NCBI RefSeq assembly: GCF_033446605.1
Contig: NZ_JAWQUO010000021.1
Coordinates: 1-64,000, forward strand
DNA length: 64,000 nucleotides
Origin: Iodobacter sp025352645
Lineage (GTDB): Bacteria; Pseudomonadota; Gammaproteobacteria; Burkholderiales; Chitinibacteraceae
Direction: 5' to 3'
Shown piece after piece: positions 50,483 through 59,792 of the stretch. Position numbers and translations under genes: made by a program. The notes below the pieces were generated by a model. It searched no databases and was not told the DNA's origin. It saw only the letters and a program-made list of their open reading frames with translations. Numbering within the stretch: position 1 is the first letter of the stretch; each line of letters starts with the position of its first letter.

Positions 50483-50615
50483 CCAATCTCTGCGCTTACA
50501 GATCTGAGGTTTTTCAGTCTTTTTGTCTAAATACTCGCGCGTCATTCATGGATCTGTTCAGCCTTTTTGCACCCAGCTTATCTGGCGTGCTTTTTTATGC
50601 TGTTTGGAGAAAACC

Positions 50616-51554
50616 ATGCGTTTATATGCAATTCTTGCTTGTCTTATTTTGTCTGCCTGCAATTCTAGTGGTGATAACGCCACGGCCACGCCGCTTAGCC
50701 CTTTGCCTGATCAGGCGATTGCCGTGCAGTTTGCACTGAAAGCAGGAGGGCAAATGGCGGAATGTAATACCACACTGCCAGCGTTGGGGAGCCGCGCCAC
50801 ACCGGCCAAGCTGCGCGATGCTCGTCTTTATGTGCACGATATCAAACTGATTAATGCCCTAGGGCAGGAAGTACCGTTGGCGCTAACGCAAAATGCCTCG
50901 CAATACCTGAATGTGGCGATGCTGGATTTTGAAAACAAAACCGGTCATTGCGTTGGTAGCTCAGAGCTAAACCAGCAGGTGACGGGTACTGCGCCAGGCG
51001 GCCAGTATGTAGGGCTTAGTTTTAAAGTGGGTGTGCCTGATACCGCCAAAGATGCGGCGGGCAAAGAGGTGATTCTGAATCACAGCGACACGATGGCCGT
51101 GCCTTCGCCATTAAATAATATGGCGCTGGGTTGGAGCTGGCAGGCGGGGCGTCGCTTTGTGCAGCTAGAGCTTAATCCGGATGTGCCTGCGGTGAATGGC
51201 AAAATAGTGAATTGGTTTTTTCACTTAGGCGCAACCGGCTGCAAGGCGGATGCGGTGAATGCCAATCTATTTAGCTGCAGCAATCCCAATATTTTGCCTC
51301 TGCGCTTTGCCAGCTTTGATGTGGCCAAGCAGCGGGTGGTGCTAGATTTAGCCAGCCTCTTGCAAGGGGTAGATATGAGCCAAGATGCCGGTGGGGCAAT
51401 GGGGTGCATGAGCGGGCCGACCGATCCTGAATGCGCGCAAATCTTTAATAATCTTGATCTTAATCTGAATGAGTCCGCCGCAGGCAAGCAGGATGCGGGC
51501 CTAGCTAAGGGCGATGGCAGCTTCTCTAAAGTATTTAAGGTTGAACTGAAATGA
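50616..51554 (+). CDS. MbnP-type copper-associated lipoprotein
   Basis: 312 residues from the ATG at 50616 (TTTGGAGAAAACC upstream). Lipobox ILSACN (Cys 15), then a beta-rich domain of the MbnP / 'metallo-mystery pair' type with Cys 50, 112, 209, 221, 264 and 273 (HLGATGCKADAV and FSCSNPN form the signature pair). Trp 173, 175 and 200 are candidates for the tryptophan that MbnH partners oxidise to kynurenine in the studied MbnH/MbnP pair, creating a copper site. Its stop overlaps the di-heme gene start (ATGA). Confidence 0.8.
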   Translation: MRLYAILACLILSACNSSGDNATATPLSPLPDQAIAVQFALKAGGQMAECNTTLPALGSRATPAKLRDARLYVHDIKLINALGQEVPLALTQNASQYLNVAMLDFENKTGHCVGSSELNQQVTGTAPGGQYVGLSFKVGVPDTAKDAAGKEVILNHSDTMAVPSPLNNMALGWSWQAGRRFVQLELNPDVPAVNGKIVNWFFHLGATGCKADAVNANLFSCSNPNILPLRFASFDVAKQRVVLDLASLLQGVDMSQDAGGAMGCMSGPTDPECAQIFNNLDLNLNESAAGKQDAGLAKGDGSFSKVFKVELK

Positions 51555-52693
51555 TTTTACGCTGCCTGCTGGCAGCGTTAGTGCTCGGCGGCTGCGTGCA
51601 GCCGGGCACTTCTACCGATGACCCAGCTCGCCAAAGTGCGAGTTGGTCATGGGAGCTGCCGTTTTATTTCCCTACTCCAAAAGTGCCTAGCGACAACCCA
51701 ATGAGCGAGGCCAAGTTTCAGCTGGGTCGCTCCTTGTTTTATGACGTAAGGCTGTCTGGCAACGGCCAGCAAAGCTGTGCTTCCTGTCATGAGCAGGGTA
51801 AAGCATTTACGGATGGCCACGCTGTGGCGACGGGCTCTACCGGTGAACACACGCCGCGTAATGCGCAGAATCTGGCTAATGTGGCTTGGCACAGCACTTA
51901 CACTTGGGCTAATCCTGCGTTGGTTACGCTAGAGCGCCAAATGGAAGTGCCCTTGTTTGCCGAGCATCCGGTGGAAATGGGCATCAACGATCAGAACAAA
52001 GCCACGGTGCTGGCGCGCTTTCAGGCTGATCGTGAGTCTGTGCAGCGTTTTGCAGAGGTTTTTCCTGGTGAGCCGATCGGCTTTAGCCAGATCATTAAAG
52101 CCATTGCCACTTTTCAGCGTGGGCTGATTTCTGCTTCTTCTAAATATGATCAGTATTTGCAGGGCAGGGCCACGCTATCTTCTGCCGAGCTGCGTGGTAA
52201 AGATCTGTTTTTTGGTGAGCAGGCGGAGTGCTTTCACTGCCACGGCAGCTTTAATTTTAATGATCAGGTACGTCACGCAGGCTCTAACACGGCAGAGACG
52301 CTGTTTCATAACACCGGTCTTTACAATATCGATGGCAAAGGGGGCTTTCCCGAGCCTAACCGAGGCTTGTTTGAGCTGAGCGGTGTGGCTGGTGATATGG
52401 GCATGTTTCGTGCGCCAAGCTTACGCAATGTGGCGCTCACCGCACCCTATATGCACGATGGCAGTATCGCTACGCTGGAAGAAGCCTTGGATTTTTATGC
52501 CGCAGGTGGGCGTGAAATCAAGACTGGCCCGCATAGCGGGGATGGCCGTCTTAATCCGTTTAAAAGCGATTTGATTGTTCGTATTCAGCTAAACGAGCAA
52601 GACAAAGCCAATATCGTCGCCTTTTTAAAGACACTCACCGATGAAAAATTTATTAATGATCAGCGCTTTGCTGATCCTCGCCGCAGCAAATAA
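51551..52693 (+). CDS. MbnH-type di-heme protein (cytochrome c peroxidase family)
   Basis: 380 residues with a lipobox (LVLGGCVQ, Cys 15) and two c-type heme sites, CASCH (76-80) and CFHCH (227-231). The C-terminal segment APYMHDGSIATLEEALDFYA is typical of di-heme peroxidases. In the studied relative the enzyme reaches a bis-Fe(IV) state and oxidises a Trp of the partner MbnP. Translation is coupled to the MbnP gene by a 4-base overlap, which supports pairing. Plain peroxidase activity is the alternative. Confidence 0.85.
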   Translation: MILRCLLAALVLGGCVQPGTSTDDPARQSASWSWELPFYFPTPKVPSDNPMSEAKFQLGRSLFYDVRLSGNGQQSCASCHEQGKAFTDGHAVATGSTGEHTPRNAQNLANVAWHSTYTWANPALVTLERQMEVPLFAEHPVEMGINDQNKATVLARFQADRESVQRFAEVFPGEPIGFSQIIKAIATFQRGLISASSKYDQYLQGRATLSSAELRGKDLFFGEQAECFHCHGSFNFNDQVRHAGSNTAETLFHNTGLYNIDGKGGFPEPNRGLFELSGVAGDMGMFRAPSLRNVALTAPYMHDGSIATLEEALDFYAAGGREIKTGPHSGDGRLNPFKSDLIVRIQLNEQDKANIVAFLKTLTDEKFINDQRFADPRRSK

Positions 52694-53768
52694 CGCCATC
52701 GCCCACGACGGGCCACATGATCAAAATGCTGGCGATACGCAAATTAATCTGCTGGCTGATATCCGTTATCTGAGCGGCGATTCGGCATGGCCCAGCACCC
52801 TGCCCGTATTGGGTAGCAACAGGGATGATCGGCGCGGCGCGTGGTATGACGGCTCAGGCTTGGAATGGCGGCAACGCTGGACGCCAGAAGTAGATACGCT
52901 ATTGGTGGCTGCTTACGACGAACACGAGCAGGGCATGGTGCTGGATCATGCGGTGATTCGTTATCAGGTAGCAACGGCTCAACTGGCCTTAGGGCGGCAG
53001 TCCCCCGTGTTTGCCGATGCCGGATTAAGCCCATGGGCGCTGCCTGATTTATGGCTTTATACGGTATTAGCTGATGATCACTGGCACGAAGATGGCTTAG
53101 CCCTGCGCTATACCATGGGCAATCTGACGGCGCACGCGGGTGTTTTTAATGGCCACGGCTATCCAGGGGCAGAAAGTGCGATGTGGACTGCAGGCTTAGT
53201 ATGGCAGGATGGCCCTTGGTTTGTGGCAGGCCATGCTGCGTATTTATCTGAGGTAAATCGTTCCTTAGTCACAGACGCGCATAGCGGGCATAGTCATGCT
53301 GGGCAGGCGGTGGGCTGCGGTAGGCTCACAGATTGCTTGGCTGGCAAATCCACGTTGCTGCGCGCAAAGGCTGGCTGGCAGGGGAATCAATACTGGCTGC
53401 AATCAGCGTGGAGCTGGCAGCAGCAGGACGGTCAGCTTGAAAGCACGCTGGGCCGCGTTGCTTATCAGGGGGAGCTAAACAGCTTAGCGTTTGAGGGTGG
53501 GATCAAGATCACCGAAACCATCAAGCTGGCGCTGCGCCATGAATGGATGGGGAGCAGCCATCAGTTAGTGGGTTTTAACGCTGCGCAAATCGCCAGTAAA
53601 AACGGCATCGCCAATAGTGATGAGCAGCCGTACCAAACTGGGCTACGCCTAGCATGGCAAGCGCATCCTGCGCATTTGCTGGCGTTAGAGCTTTACCAAA
53701 CCCAGCGTAGTGGTGAATCTAATCATTTGGCGATGTTGCAATGGCAGATGAATGTGCGGGTGTATTGA
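52641..53768 (+). CDS. Putative outer-membrane beta-barrel protein of the copper module
   Basis: 375 residues: a signal peptide (about 1-21, ALLILAAANNAIA), a mature start rich in His/Asp (HDGPHDQ), then alternating aromatic/polar strands (QLALGRQSPVFADAG, LALRYTMGNLTAHAGVFNG, LRLAWQAHPAHLLALELYQT) ending in a tyrosine (QMNVRVY), typical of outer-membrane barrels. A His/Cys insertion (HSGHSHAGQAVGCGRLTDC, about 213-231) could bind metal. The start overlaps the di-heme gene by 53 bases, so it belongs to the same operon. No exact family is recognised. Confidence 0.65.
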   Translation: MKNLLMISALLILAAANNAIAHDGPHDQNAGDTQINLLADIRYLSGDSAWPSTLPVLGSNRDDRRGAWYDGSGLEWRQRWTPEVDTLLVAAYDEHEQGMVLDHAVIRYQVATAQLALGRQSPVFADAGLSPWALPDLWLYTVLADDHWHEDGLALRYTMGNLTAHAGVFNGHGYPGAESAMWTAGLVWQDGPWFVAGHAAYLSEVNRSLVTDAHSGHSHAGQAVGCGRLTDCLAGKSTLLRAKAGWQGNQYWLQSAWSWQQQDGQLESTLGRVAYQGELNSLAFEGGIKITETIKLALRHEWMGSSHQLVGFNAAQIASKNGIANSDEQPYQTGLRLAWQAHPAHLLALELYQTQRSGESNHLAMLQWQMNVRVY

Positions 53769-53966
53769 TGGTTAAGTATTTCATGTTGGGTGTAAGTATC
53801 TACACAATTTCTGTAGAAGAAAAAGGTTATCGGCTTAAGGTTTAACGATCAACAGTGCCCTCAAGTTGATAGGATTGGCTTGCACCCGCCCTACGTGACT
53901 GATTTATTGCTTCGCAGCAACTTTTTTAAACCATGTTCTACTTTTATTAAATCAGGAATTCTAAAA

Positions 53967-54437
53967 ATGAAAAAAATCGCCGTATTACTCGCTTCTTCCA
54001 TTTTGTCTGTTTCGGCGTTTGCCCATGAATACAAGGCGGGTGATATTCGAGTGGTTCATCCTTTTTCGGTGCCAACACTGCCTGGTAAGGACGTTGGCGC
54101 GGCCTATATCGGGCTTGAAAATAAAGGCGAAGCCGATGTGCTGCTTACTGCCAGCACAGAGCGTGCCGAGCGGGTTGAGCTGCATACCATGAGCATGGAA
54201 GGGGACGTCATGAAAATGCGCCAGATTAATGAGCTGGAAGTGAAGGCGGGTGAAACCATTAAGATGAAGCCGGGTATGGGCTATCACCTCATGATGTTTG
54301 GCCTAAAACAACCCTTAAAGGCGGGGGATAAATTTCCGCTGAAATTACAGTTTAAAAAATCAGGCGCGGTTGAGGTGTCGGTAATGGTGCAAGAGCGTGA
54401 AGTGGGCGCTAAAGCGGCAGAAGGGCATTTCCATTAA
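53967..54437 (+). CDS. Periplasmic copper chaperone PCu(A)C
   Basis: 156 residues from the ATG at 53967. A signal peptide (about 1-19, LLASSILSVSAFAH) and a PCu(A)C domain with the copper ligands in VELHTMSMEGDVMKMR and GYHLMMFGLKQP (the H-Mx10-M...HxM pattern). It carries Cu(I) in the periplasm, usually to cytochrome oxidase assembly. It lies about 200 bases after the barrel gene and shares the copper theme of the operon. Confidence 0.88.
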   Translation: MKKIAVLLASSILSVSAFAHEYKAGDIRVVHPFSVPTLPGKDVGAAYIGLENKGEADVLLTASTERAERVELHTMSMEGDVMKMRQINELEVKAGETIKMKPGMGYHLMMFGLKQPLKAGDKFPLKLQFKKSGAVEVSVMVQEREVGAKAAEGHFH

Positions 54438-55056
54438 TTGCAGCGCTTAAAGCCTTACTTTGCTTCAAACTCACTCTGCGGCTAGGGGGCACGGCTGGTT
54501 ACGCCTGATATTTAATTAGGGTACGGCCAGTCGTGTGCTTACTACATTTATGCTTTTTGTGAGAGGCGCTTTGCGTGTTGCAAGATGGCTTTCGTAAAGC
54601 TAGATACATTTCTTATTTCGTAAGTAATTGATTGCTTGTTTTGGCTTTGAGCAAGCTGATGATGTTGGCAATTTTTTCACCTCCCATTCCCCGTTATTCT
54701 AAATTCACAATATTTTATGCGCTTGTCATCGGCATAAAATGCCAATATATGCGCTAAATCAAGCACGCTTACGGCATAAAGAGCGATGCTCTGGCTACTT
54801 TAACTCTGCATTGGCCTAAATTGCTTAATATAGAAAATAGATTCCTGCTGAAAGTAAGTATTTACGCGGTGTAGCGGGCATTTTGCACATTTAAAAACAA
54901 TACTATTTACGTCGCCTTAGTTCAATTTTTGCGTTGTTAGTTCCGTTGTTGTGAAAATTACCTCTGTAAAAGTGGGATTTTTAAGTAACGCACCGCTACG
55001 TTTGTAAGGTATTAATAGTAGCAACACAACACTTGATACTTACAAAGGATGCCCAG
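54438..55056. other. Gap before the POT transporter gene
   Basis: 619 bases without a convincing gene. Near its start there is GGCACGGCTGGTTACGCC followed by GTACGGCCAGTCGTG, a short imperfect palindrome of the type seen at 31169 and 34710. The rest should hold the promoter of the peptide transporter; no operator was recognised. Confidence 0.4.
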
Positions 55057-56439
55057 ATGGCAAATCAGCCTAGCCACCCTAAAGGCCTCTACCTTTTATT
55101 CGCCACTGAAATGTGGGAGCGCTTTTCTTACTACGGTAACCGTGCTTTATTAGCGCTGTTTATGATTTCTGCGTTGTCTTTTGACAAGCATTTTACCTCG
55201 GCGCTGTATGGGCAATATACGGGCTTGGTGTATCTGGCTCCGCTGGTTGGCGGCTATGTAGCCGATCGTTTCTGGGGTAATCGCCGCTCTATTGTGGTGG
55301 GTGGATTATTGATGGCCCTAGGTCAATTTTTACTATTTTTTGCAGGTACTTGGTTTCAAGAAGCTAAAATTGCGATCCCGCTGTTTTATAGTGGTTTAGG
55401 TTTTATTATTGCGGGCAATGGCTTTTTTAAACCCAATATCTCAACCATGGTTGGCCAGCTTTATGAGCCAAACGACAGCCGCAAAGACACGGCCTATACC
55501 ATTTTTTATATGGGGATTAACTTAGGCTCGTTTATGGCACCACTGATTTGTGGCGCTTTGGGCGATACGGGTAACCCTGCAGATTTTCGTTGGGGATTCT
55601 TGACTGCTGGCGTGGGGATGCTGATTTCCTTAGTGATCTTTATTAGCTTTCGTGACAAGTATCTGGTTGATCCGGCAGGAAAATTGATCGGCTTGGCACC
55701 AGGTAAAATCAGTGCAGAAGAGCGTGCTATCCGCGATACACCGCTGACTCAAGTGGATATCGAACGCATTATCGTGATTGGCGTATTGTCATTTTTCGTA
55801 ATTTTCTTTTGGTCTGCATTTGAGCAAGCGGGCGTCTCGCTGACTTTCTTTGCTGCCGAATCGCTTGATCGTGAAGTGCTGGGCTTTACCGTGCCAACTT
55901 CATGGTTCCAGTCTTTAAACCCAGTGTTTGTGCTGATTTTTGCACCAGTATTGGCGTCAGTATGGACTTTTCTTTCTAAGCGCGGCGCAGAGCCAAGCTC
56001 ACCAACCAAGATGGCTTGGGGCCTGCTGTTCCTAGGTTTTGGTTATATCGTGATTGCGATGGCAGTAAAGCATATCGAGCCAGGCGTAAAAGTATCGATC
56101 ATGTGGTTGGTGACGATGTACTGGCTGCACACCATGGGTGAGTTATGTCTTTCTCCGATTGGTTTGTCCTTGGTGAATAAGCTCGCTCCAGCCCGCTTTG
56201 CATCGCTTTTGATGGCGGTTTGGTTTACCGCCAGCGCGGCGGCCAACTGGTTTGCCGGTATCTTGGCGGGTTTCTATCCAGAAGCGGGCCAAGCTATCCC
56301 AAGCTTTATGGGCTACCAAATTAACGGCATCTATGAATTCTTTATGCTATTTGTAGGGATGGCGATGGCCGCTGCGGCGCTCTTGCTCTTGTCGACCAAG
56401 AAACTGCAAAAAATGATGCATCAAGGCGTAACGGCTTAA
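55057..56439 (+). CDS. Proton-dependent oligopeptide transporter (POT/PTR family)
   Basis: 460 residues with 12-14 membrane segments. The proton-coupling motif ExxERFxYY is present (TEMWERFSYYGNRALL, about 15-30), as are the PTR signature GGYVADRFWGNRRSIVVGG and FYMGINLGSFMAPLICG. It imports di- and tripeptides across the inner membrane. AAAGGATGCCC precedes the ATG at 55057. A strong terminator follows, so it is monocistronic. Confidence 0.92.
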   Translation: MANQPSHPKGLYLLFATEMWERFSYYGNRALLALFMISALSFDKHFTSALYGQYTGLVYLAPLVGGYVADRFWGNRRSIVVGGLLMALGQFLLFFAGTWFQEAKIAIPLFYSGLGFIIAGNGFFKPNISTMVGQLYEPNDSRKDTAYTIFYMGINLGSFMAPLICGALGDTGNPADFRWGFLTAGVGMLISLVIFISFRDKYLVDPAGKLIGLAPGKISAEERAIRDTPLTQVDIERIIVIGVLSFFVIFFWSAFEQAGVSLTFFAAESLDREVLGFTVPTSWFQSLNPVFVLIFAPVLASVWTFLSKRGAEPSSPTKMAWGLLFLGFGYIVIAMAVKHIEPGVKVSIMWLVTMYWLHTMGELCLSPIGLSLVNKLAPARFASLLMAVWFTASAAANWFAGILAGFYPEAGQAIPSFMGYQINGIYEFFMLFVGMAMAAAALLLLSTKKLQKMMHQGVTA

Positions 56440-56466
56440 ATTCTTTTAAGCTCTGATGTTTAAGTG

Positions 56467-56499
56467 ATGGCCCGTTTCAATGAAACGGGCCATTTTTTA
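56467..56499 (+). terminator. Rho-independent terminator after the POT gene
   Basis: A 13-bp perfect stem (ATGGCCCGTTTCA with TGAAACGGGCCAT, 56467-56479 and 56481-56493) is followed by TTTTTTAT. It lies 28 bases after the stop codon. Confidence 0.9.
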
Positions 56500-56686
56500 T
56501 TGGCGCAATTCTGCACTCTCATTGGGAGCAAAGCATCGTAGGGAGGCTGAAGCCCCATATGCGCTAAGCAAAAAAAGTTATGTTTAAGGGTTTTTTGGTT
56601 TTATCACTAAAAATATGCGCTATATGCCCGAATTACCGAAATATCCAGCTCGCCCAGATCGGTACTCCAGCGTAAAATACCATTCC

Positions 56687-57499
56687 ATGCAAAATCCATC
56701 TCTTCCTTCCCATCCTATTGGCGTGTTTGATTCTGGCGTTGGCGGTTTAACCGTAGTGCGCGCCTTGATGGACAGACTGCCGTTTGAAAATATTATTTAT
56801 TTTGGTGATACCGCCCGTGTGCCTTACGGGGTGAAATCGGTGGATACCATTGCCCACTTTACTCAAGAAATTGCTCAGTTTTTGCAAAATCAGCAGGTGA
56901 AAATGCTGATCATTGCCTGTAATACCATGGCGGCGGTGGCGGCGGATTTGGTGCGAGCCAATGCCAATGTGCCGGTATTGGACGTGATTGAGGCGGGCGC
57001 TAAAAGTGCTGTAGAGGTGAGTTGGACGGGAGGAATTGGCGTGATTGGCACGCCAGCCACCATCAACTCTAACGCCTATGCCCGTGCCATTCATCAAATT
57101 AAACCGAGCTATCGAGTGTATTCACAGGCTTGTCCGTTGTTTGTGCCGCTGGTAGAAGAGGGCTGGCTAGATCATCCGGTGACTAAACTTACGGCGCAGG
57201 AATATTTAAAACCGGTCTTTGTAGAAAAAATCGACACACTGGTTCTGGGCTGTACCCACTATCCGCTGATTAAGCCGCTGCTTTTAGACGTGGTAGGAGG
57301 GAGAATGAAACTAGTTGATTCGGCCTTATCCATTGCTGATCAAGCGGCTGATTTATTGCAGTCTTCTGGCATGGCCAACCCAAGCCACCAGGCGCCGGAA
57401 TACCGTTTTTACGTGACCGACGTGCCGGTTAAATTCCAAAGCGTGGGCGAGCGCTTTTTGGGGCGCAGTTTAAATAAGATTGAGCGGGTGAATCTGTAA
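56687..57499 (+). CDS. murI: Glutamate racemase MurI
   Basis: About 270 residues from the ATG at 56687; supplies D-glutamate for peptidoglycan. Both catalytic Cys are present: IIACNTMAAVAADLVRAN (about 80) and LVLGCTHYPLIKPLL (about 190). The N-terminal IGVFDSGVGGLTVVRALMD and YFGDTARVPYG are typical. Coding is open upstream to 56615; the later start gives the standard length, though its ribosome-binding site is weak. Confidence 0.92.
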   Translation: MQNPSLPSHPIGVFDSGVGGLTVVRALMDRLPFENIIYFGDTARVPYGVKSVDTIAHFTQEIAQFLQNQQVKMLIIACNTMAAVAADLVRANANVPVLDVIEAGAKSAVEVSWTGGIGVIGTPATINSNAYARAIHQIKPSYRVYSQACPLFVPLVEEGWLDHPVTKLTAQEYLKPVFVEKIDTLVLGCTHYPLIKPLLLDVVGGRMKLVDSALSIADQAADLLQSSGMANPSHQAPEYRFYVTDVPVKFQSVGERFLGRSLNKIERVNL

Positions 57500-57525
57500 T
57501 CACGCTTAGGCTAAAAATGGTTAAT

Positions 57526-57584
57526 CCACAAAAAGCACGAAAAAACACGGGCGCTTAAACTTGTTTCTTCGTGTTTTTTGTTGG
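57526..57584. repeat. Inverted repeat between convergent murI and LysR genes
   Basis: CCACAAAAAGCACGAAAAAA (57526-57545) pairs imperfectly with TTCTTCGTGTTTTTTGTTGG (57565-57584). The motif resembles the ends of the GTGTTTTTCGTGGAC repeat family. Placed between two convergent genes it may serve as a two-way terminator. Confidence 0.6.
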
Positions 57585-57601
57585 GAATCATTCTTACTTT
57601 T

Positions 57602-58489
57602 TTAAGCCCAGTCCGCTGCCATCGCCCTGACGGTATCAATTACGAGCTGCTTGCTGCTGTCGCTGCGCTTGCCGCTGCGCCACGCCATCATGACTTCCCA
57701 TTCCCAAACAGGTAAATCGCTGATCTCTAGTTTGATTAGCCGCCCCTCGCGTAAATCTCGCTTAACGGCAACTTCAGGCATAAAGGTTAAAAAGCCATGC
57801 TCCATGGCCATTTCGCGGGCGGCGCTGGCGGGTTGAATGGCGTGAATAGGGCCGCTAGCGGTGCGATAACTGCGTAGCTGATTGATGAGCTGGTCACAGC
57901 CATCTCCCCAAAATTGTGGGGCGAGTTGCTGGTTGGCAATTTCAGCCAAGCTTAAAACCCCAGAACGAGCAAGAGGGTGGCGTTTGTGCACCACCGCCAC
58001 AATAGGGGAGCGCCAAATGCGCTCCATCTGAATGCCGGCCATGGGCGGACATTTTAAGATAAAGCCAAGCTGGGCTTTGCCGCTTAATAGCTGCTCCATG
58101 ATATTGGGCGAATGATCGCTATTGCAGCGGATTTCGAGTGGTGCTTTGGCGAGCGCCACCAAAATAGGCCCAAAAATCACCGAGGCTAAAGAGGGCATAC
58201 AGGCTAACTGCATTCTAGGGAGGGCCGGTGCGCCTTGTAGCGTTTGGCGGCCGGTTTCTAGCGCGGCTAAGGCTTCTTTGACTGAGGGTAAAAATGCGAG
58301 GCAGGCTGCCGTGGCAATGGCTCCTCGGCGATGGCGCTGGAATAACTGTGTGCCTAAATCGGCCTCTAGCAGGCTGACGCGTTGGCTAACCTGAGGTTGT
58401 GACCAGCCGCGCCTAGCCGCTGCTTGGCTAAAACTGCCACAGGCCACGATATCCAGCAGTAATTGCAAATCATCAAGGCTAAGAGACAT
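57602..58489 (-). CDS. LysR-family transcriptional regulator
   Basis: 295 residues: N-terminal winged HTH (ACGSFSQAAARRGWSQPQVS, about 15-35) and a periplasmic-binding-like effector domain. It is divergent from mdtH with 94 bases between the starts, the usual arrangement for a LysR regulator and its target, and a dyad lies in between. The effector is unknown; regulation of mdtH is inferred from position. Confidence 0.88.
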   Translation of the reverse strand: MSLSLDDLQLLLDIVACGSFSQAAARRGWSQPQVSQRVSLLEADLGTQLFQRHRRGAIATAACLAFLPSVKEALAALETGRQTLQGAPALPRMQLACMPSLASVIFGPILVALAKAPLEIRCNSDHSPNIMEQLLSGKAQLGFILKCPPMAGIQMERIWRSPIVAVVHKRHPLARSGVLSLAEIANQQLAPQFWGDGCDQLINQLRSYRTASGPIHAIQPASAAREMAMEHGFLTFMPEVAVKRDLREGRLIKLEISDLPVWEWEVMMAWRSGKRSDSSKQLVIDTVRAMAADWA

Positions 58490-58514
58490 AAGAAAAACCT
58501 ATATTAAATATTGC

Positions 58515-58539
58515 CAGTTAATGACTTCTATAATAACTG
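58515..58539. promoter_or_regulatory. Dyad in the LysR-mdtH divergent region
   Basis: CAGTTA (58515-58520) and TAACTG (58534-58539) are perfect inverted arms 13 bases apart, 45 bases before the mdtH start. The position fits a LysR operator, although the spacing is slightly longer than the classical T-N11-A box. Confidence 0.4.
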
Positions 58540-58583
58540 TCATCGGCCCAGAATATGCATTAATCATTCATAGGGGCAAGAAA

Positions 58584-59792
58584 ATGGCAGGGGCAGAGCG
58601 GGCAAGGCGCTTGGGGCGGCGTTTTATTATGTTGGATAATATGCTGGTGGTGTGTGGGTTTTTTTTGGTGTTTCCGCTGATCAGCCTGCATTTTGTAGAC
58701 CAATTAGGCTGGGCTGCCGCCGCTGTGGGTTTGGCCTTGGGTGTGCGGCAGTTATCGCAGCAGGGGTTGGGTTTAATTGGTGGCTCTTTGGCGGATCGCT
58801 TTGGGGCAAAACCTTTGATTGTGGCTGGGATGCTGCTGCGGGCGGCAGGTTTTGCCGTGATGGCATGGGCCAGTCACCCCAGTATTTTGGTTTTTTCCTG
58901 CGTGCTATCTGGCTTAGGTGGCATGTTATTTGATCCGCCCCGTAGCGCTTTAATTATTAAGCTGACTCGCCCTGCCGAGCGTAATCGTTTTTATTCGCTA
59001 CTCATGATGCAAGAGAGCGCCGCCGCCATGTTGGGGGCTTTGATTGGCTCATGGTTGCTGATTTTTGATTTTTATTGGGTGGCGATGGGCGGCTGCGCGG
59101 CCTTTATATTAACGGCCTTGGTCAACGCTATTTTCTTGCCTGCTTATAAAGTAGCCGCAAAACGGACTTCGGCAATGGCAGCAATTCGTACGGTGCTGGC
59201 TGATAAGCCTTTTTTGGTGTTTGTGCTGACGCTCAGCGGCTATTACGTGCTCTGTGTGCAAATCATGCTGTTGATGCCTGTGGTGATAAAACAATTGGCA
59301 GGCACGGCACAGGCGGTGGGCTGGATGTATAGCTTGGATGCCATGCTGGCACTGTGCTTACTTTATCCTTTGGCAAGATTAGGCGAGCGTTATTTCAGCT
59401 TAGAAACACGGGTTTTGGCGGGGATTGCTTTAATGAGCATCAGCATGACCGCGATGGCTTTGGTGAGTGGGATTGTGGCGGCCTTTGTGGTGCTGACGTT
59501 CTTTTATTTGGGCACATTAATTACCGAGCCAGCTAGAGAAGCGCTATTGGCCCGTTTTGCCCAGCCAGAGGCAAGGGCCAGCTATATGGGAATGGGGCGA
59601 ATGGGCTTGGCTTTGGGCGGCTTGTTTGGTTATACCGGCGGAGGGTTTTTACTCGATAACGCGCGTAGCTTGAATACGCCAAGCCTGCCTTGGTTAACGC
59701 TGGGCCTGATTGGTAGCCTTACTTTTATCGCTTTACACAGGCAGTTTTTTCCTTACTTTAAGGGCTTTAAGTATCATTTGAGGTTTGGTTGA
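58584..59792 (+). CDS. mdtH: MFS multidrug transporter MdtH
   Basis: 402 residues from the ATG at 58584 (GGGGCAAGAAA upstream), with 12 membrane segments. Several stretches are closely similar to E. coli MdtH: DNMLVVCGFFLVFPLISLHF, QQGLGLIGGSLADRFGAKPL, LSGLGGMLFDPPRSALI and ARASYMGMGRMGLALGGLFG. In E. coli the protein gives modest fluoroquinolone resistance. Probably controlled by the divergent LysR gene. Confidence 0.88.
   Translation: MAGAERARRLGRRFIMLDNMLVVCGFFLVFPLISLHFVDQLGWAAAAVGLALGVRQLSQQGLGLIGGSLADRFGAKPLIVAGMLLRAAGFAVMAWASHPSILVFSCVLSGLGGMLFDPPRSALIIKLTRPAERNRFYSLLMMQESAAAMLGALIGSWLLIFDFYWVAMGGCAAFILTALVNAIFLPAYKVAAKRTSAMAAIRTVLADKPFLVFVLTLSGYYVLCVQIMLLMPVVIKQLAGTAQAVGWMYSLDAMLALCLLYPLARLGERYFSLETRVLAGIALMSISMTAMALVSGIVAAFVVLTFFYLGTLITEPAREALLARFAQPEARASYMGMGRMGLALGGLFGYTGGGFLLDNARSLNTPSLPWLTLGLIGSLTFIALHRQFFPYFKGFKYHLRFG

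Noticed and set aside
50467..50739. 90-residue frame overlapping the MbnP gene start
   Set aside because: It is another frame over the lipoprotein signal peptide region and the repeat; no support.
50616..53768. Methanobactin biosynthesis operon
   Set aside because: No MbnA precursor peptide, MbnB or MbnC-like genes are seen around the MbnP/MbnH pair; only the MbnP/MbnH part is supported.
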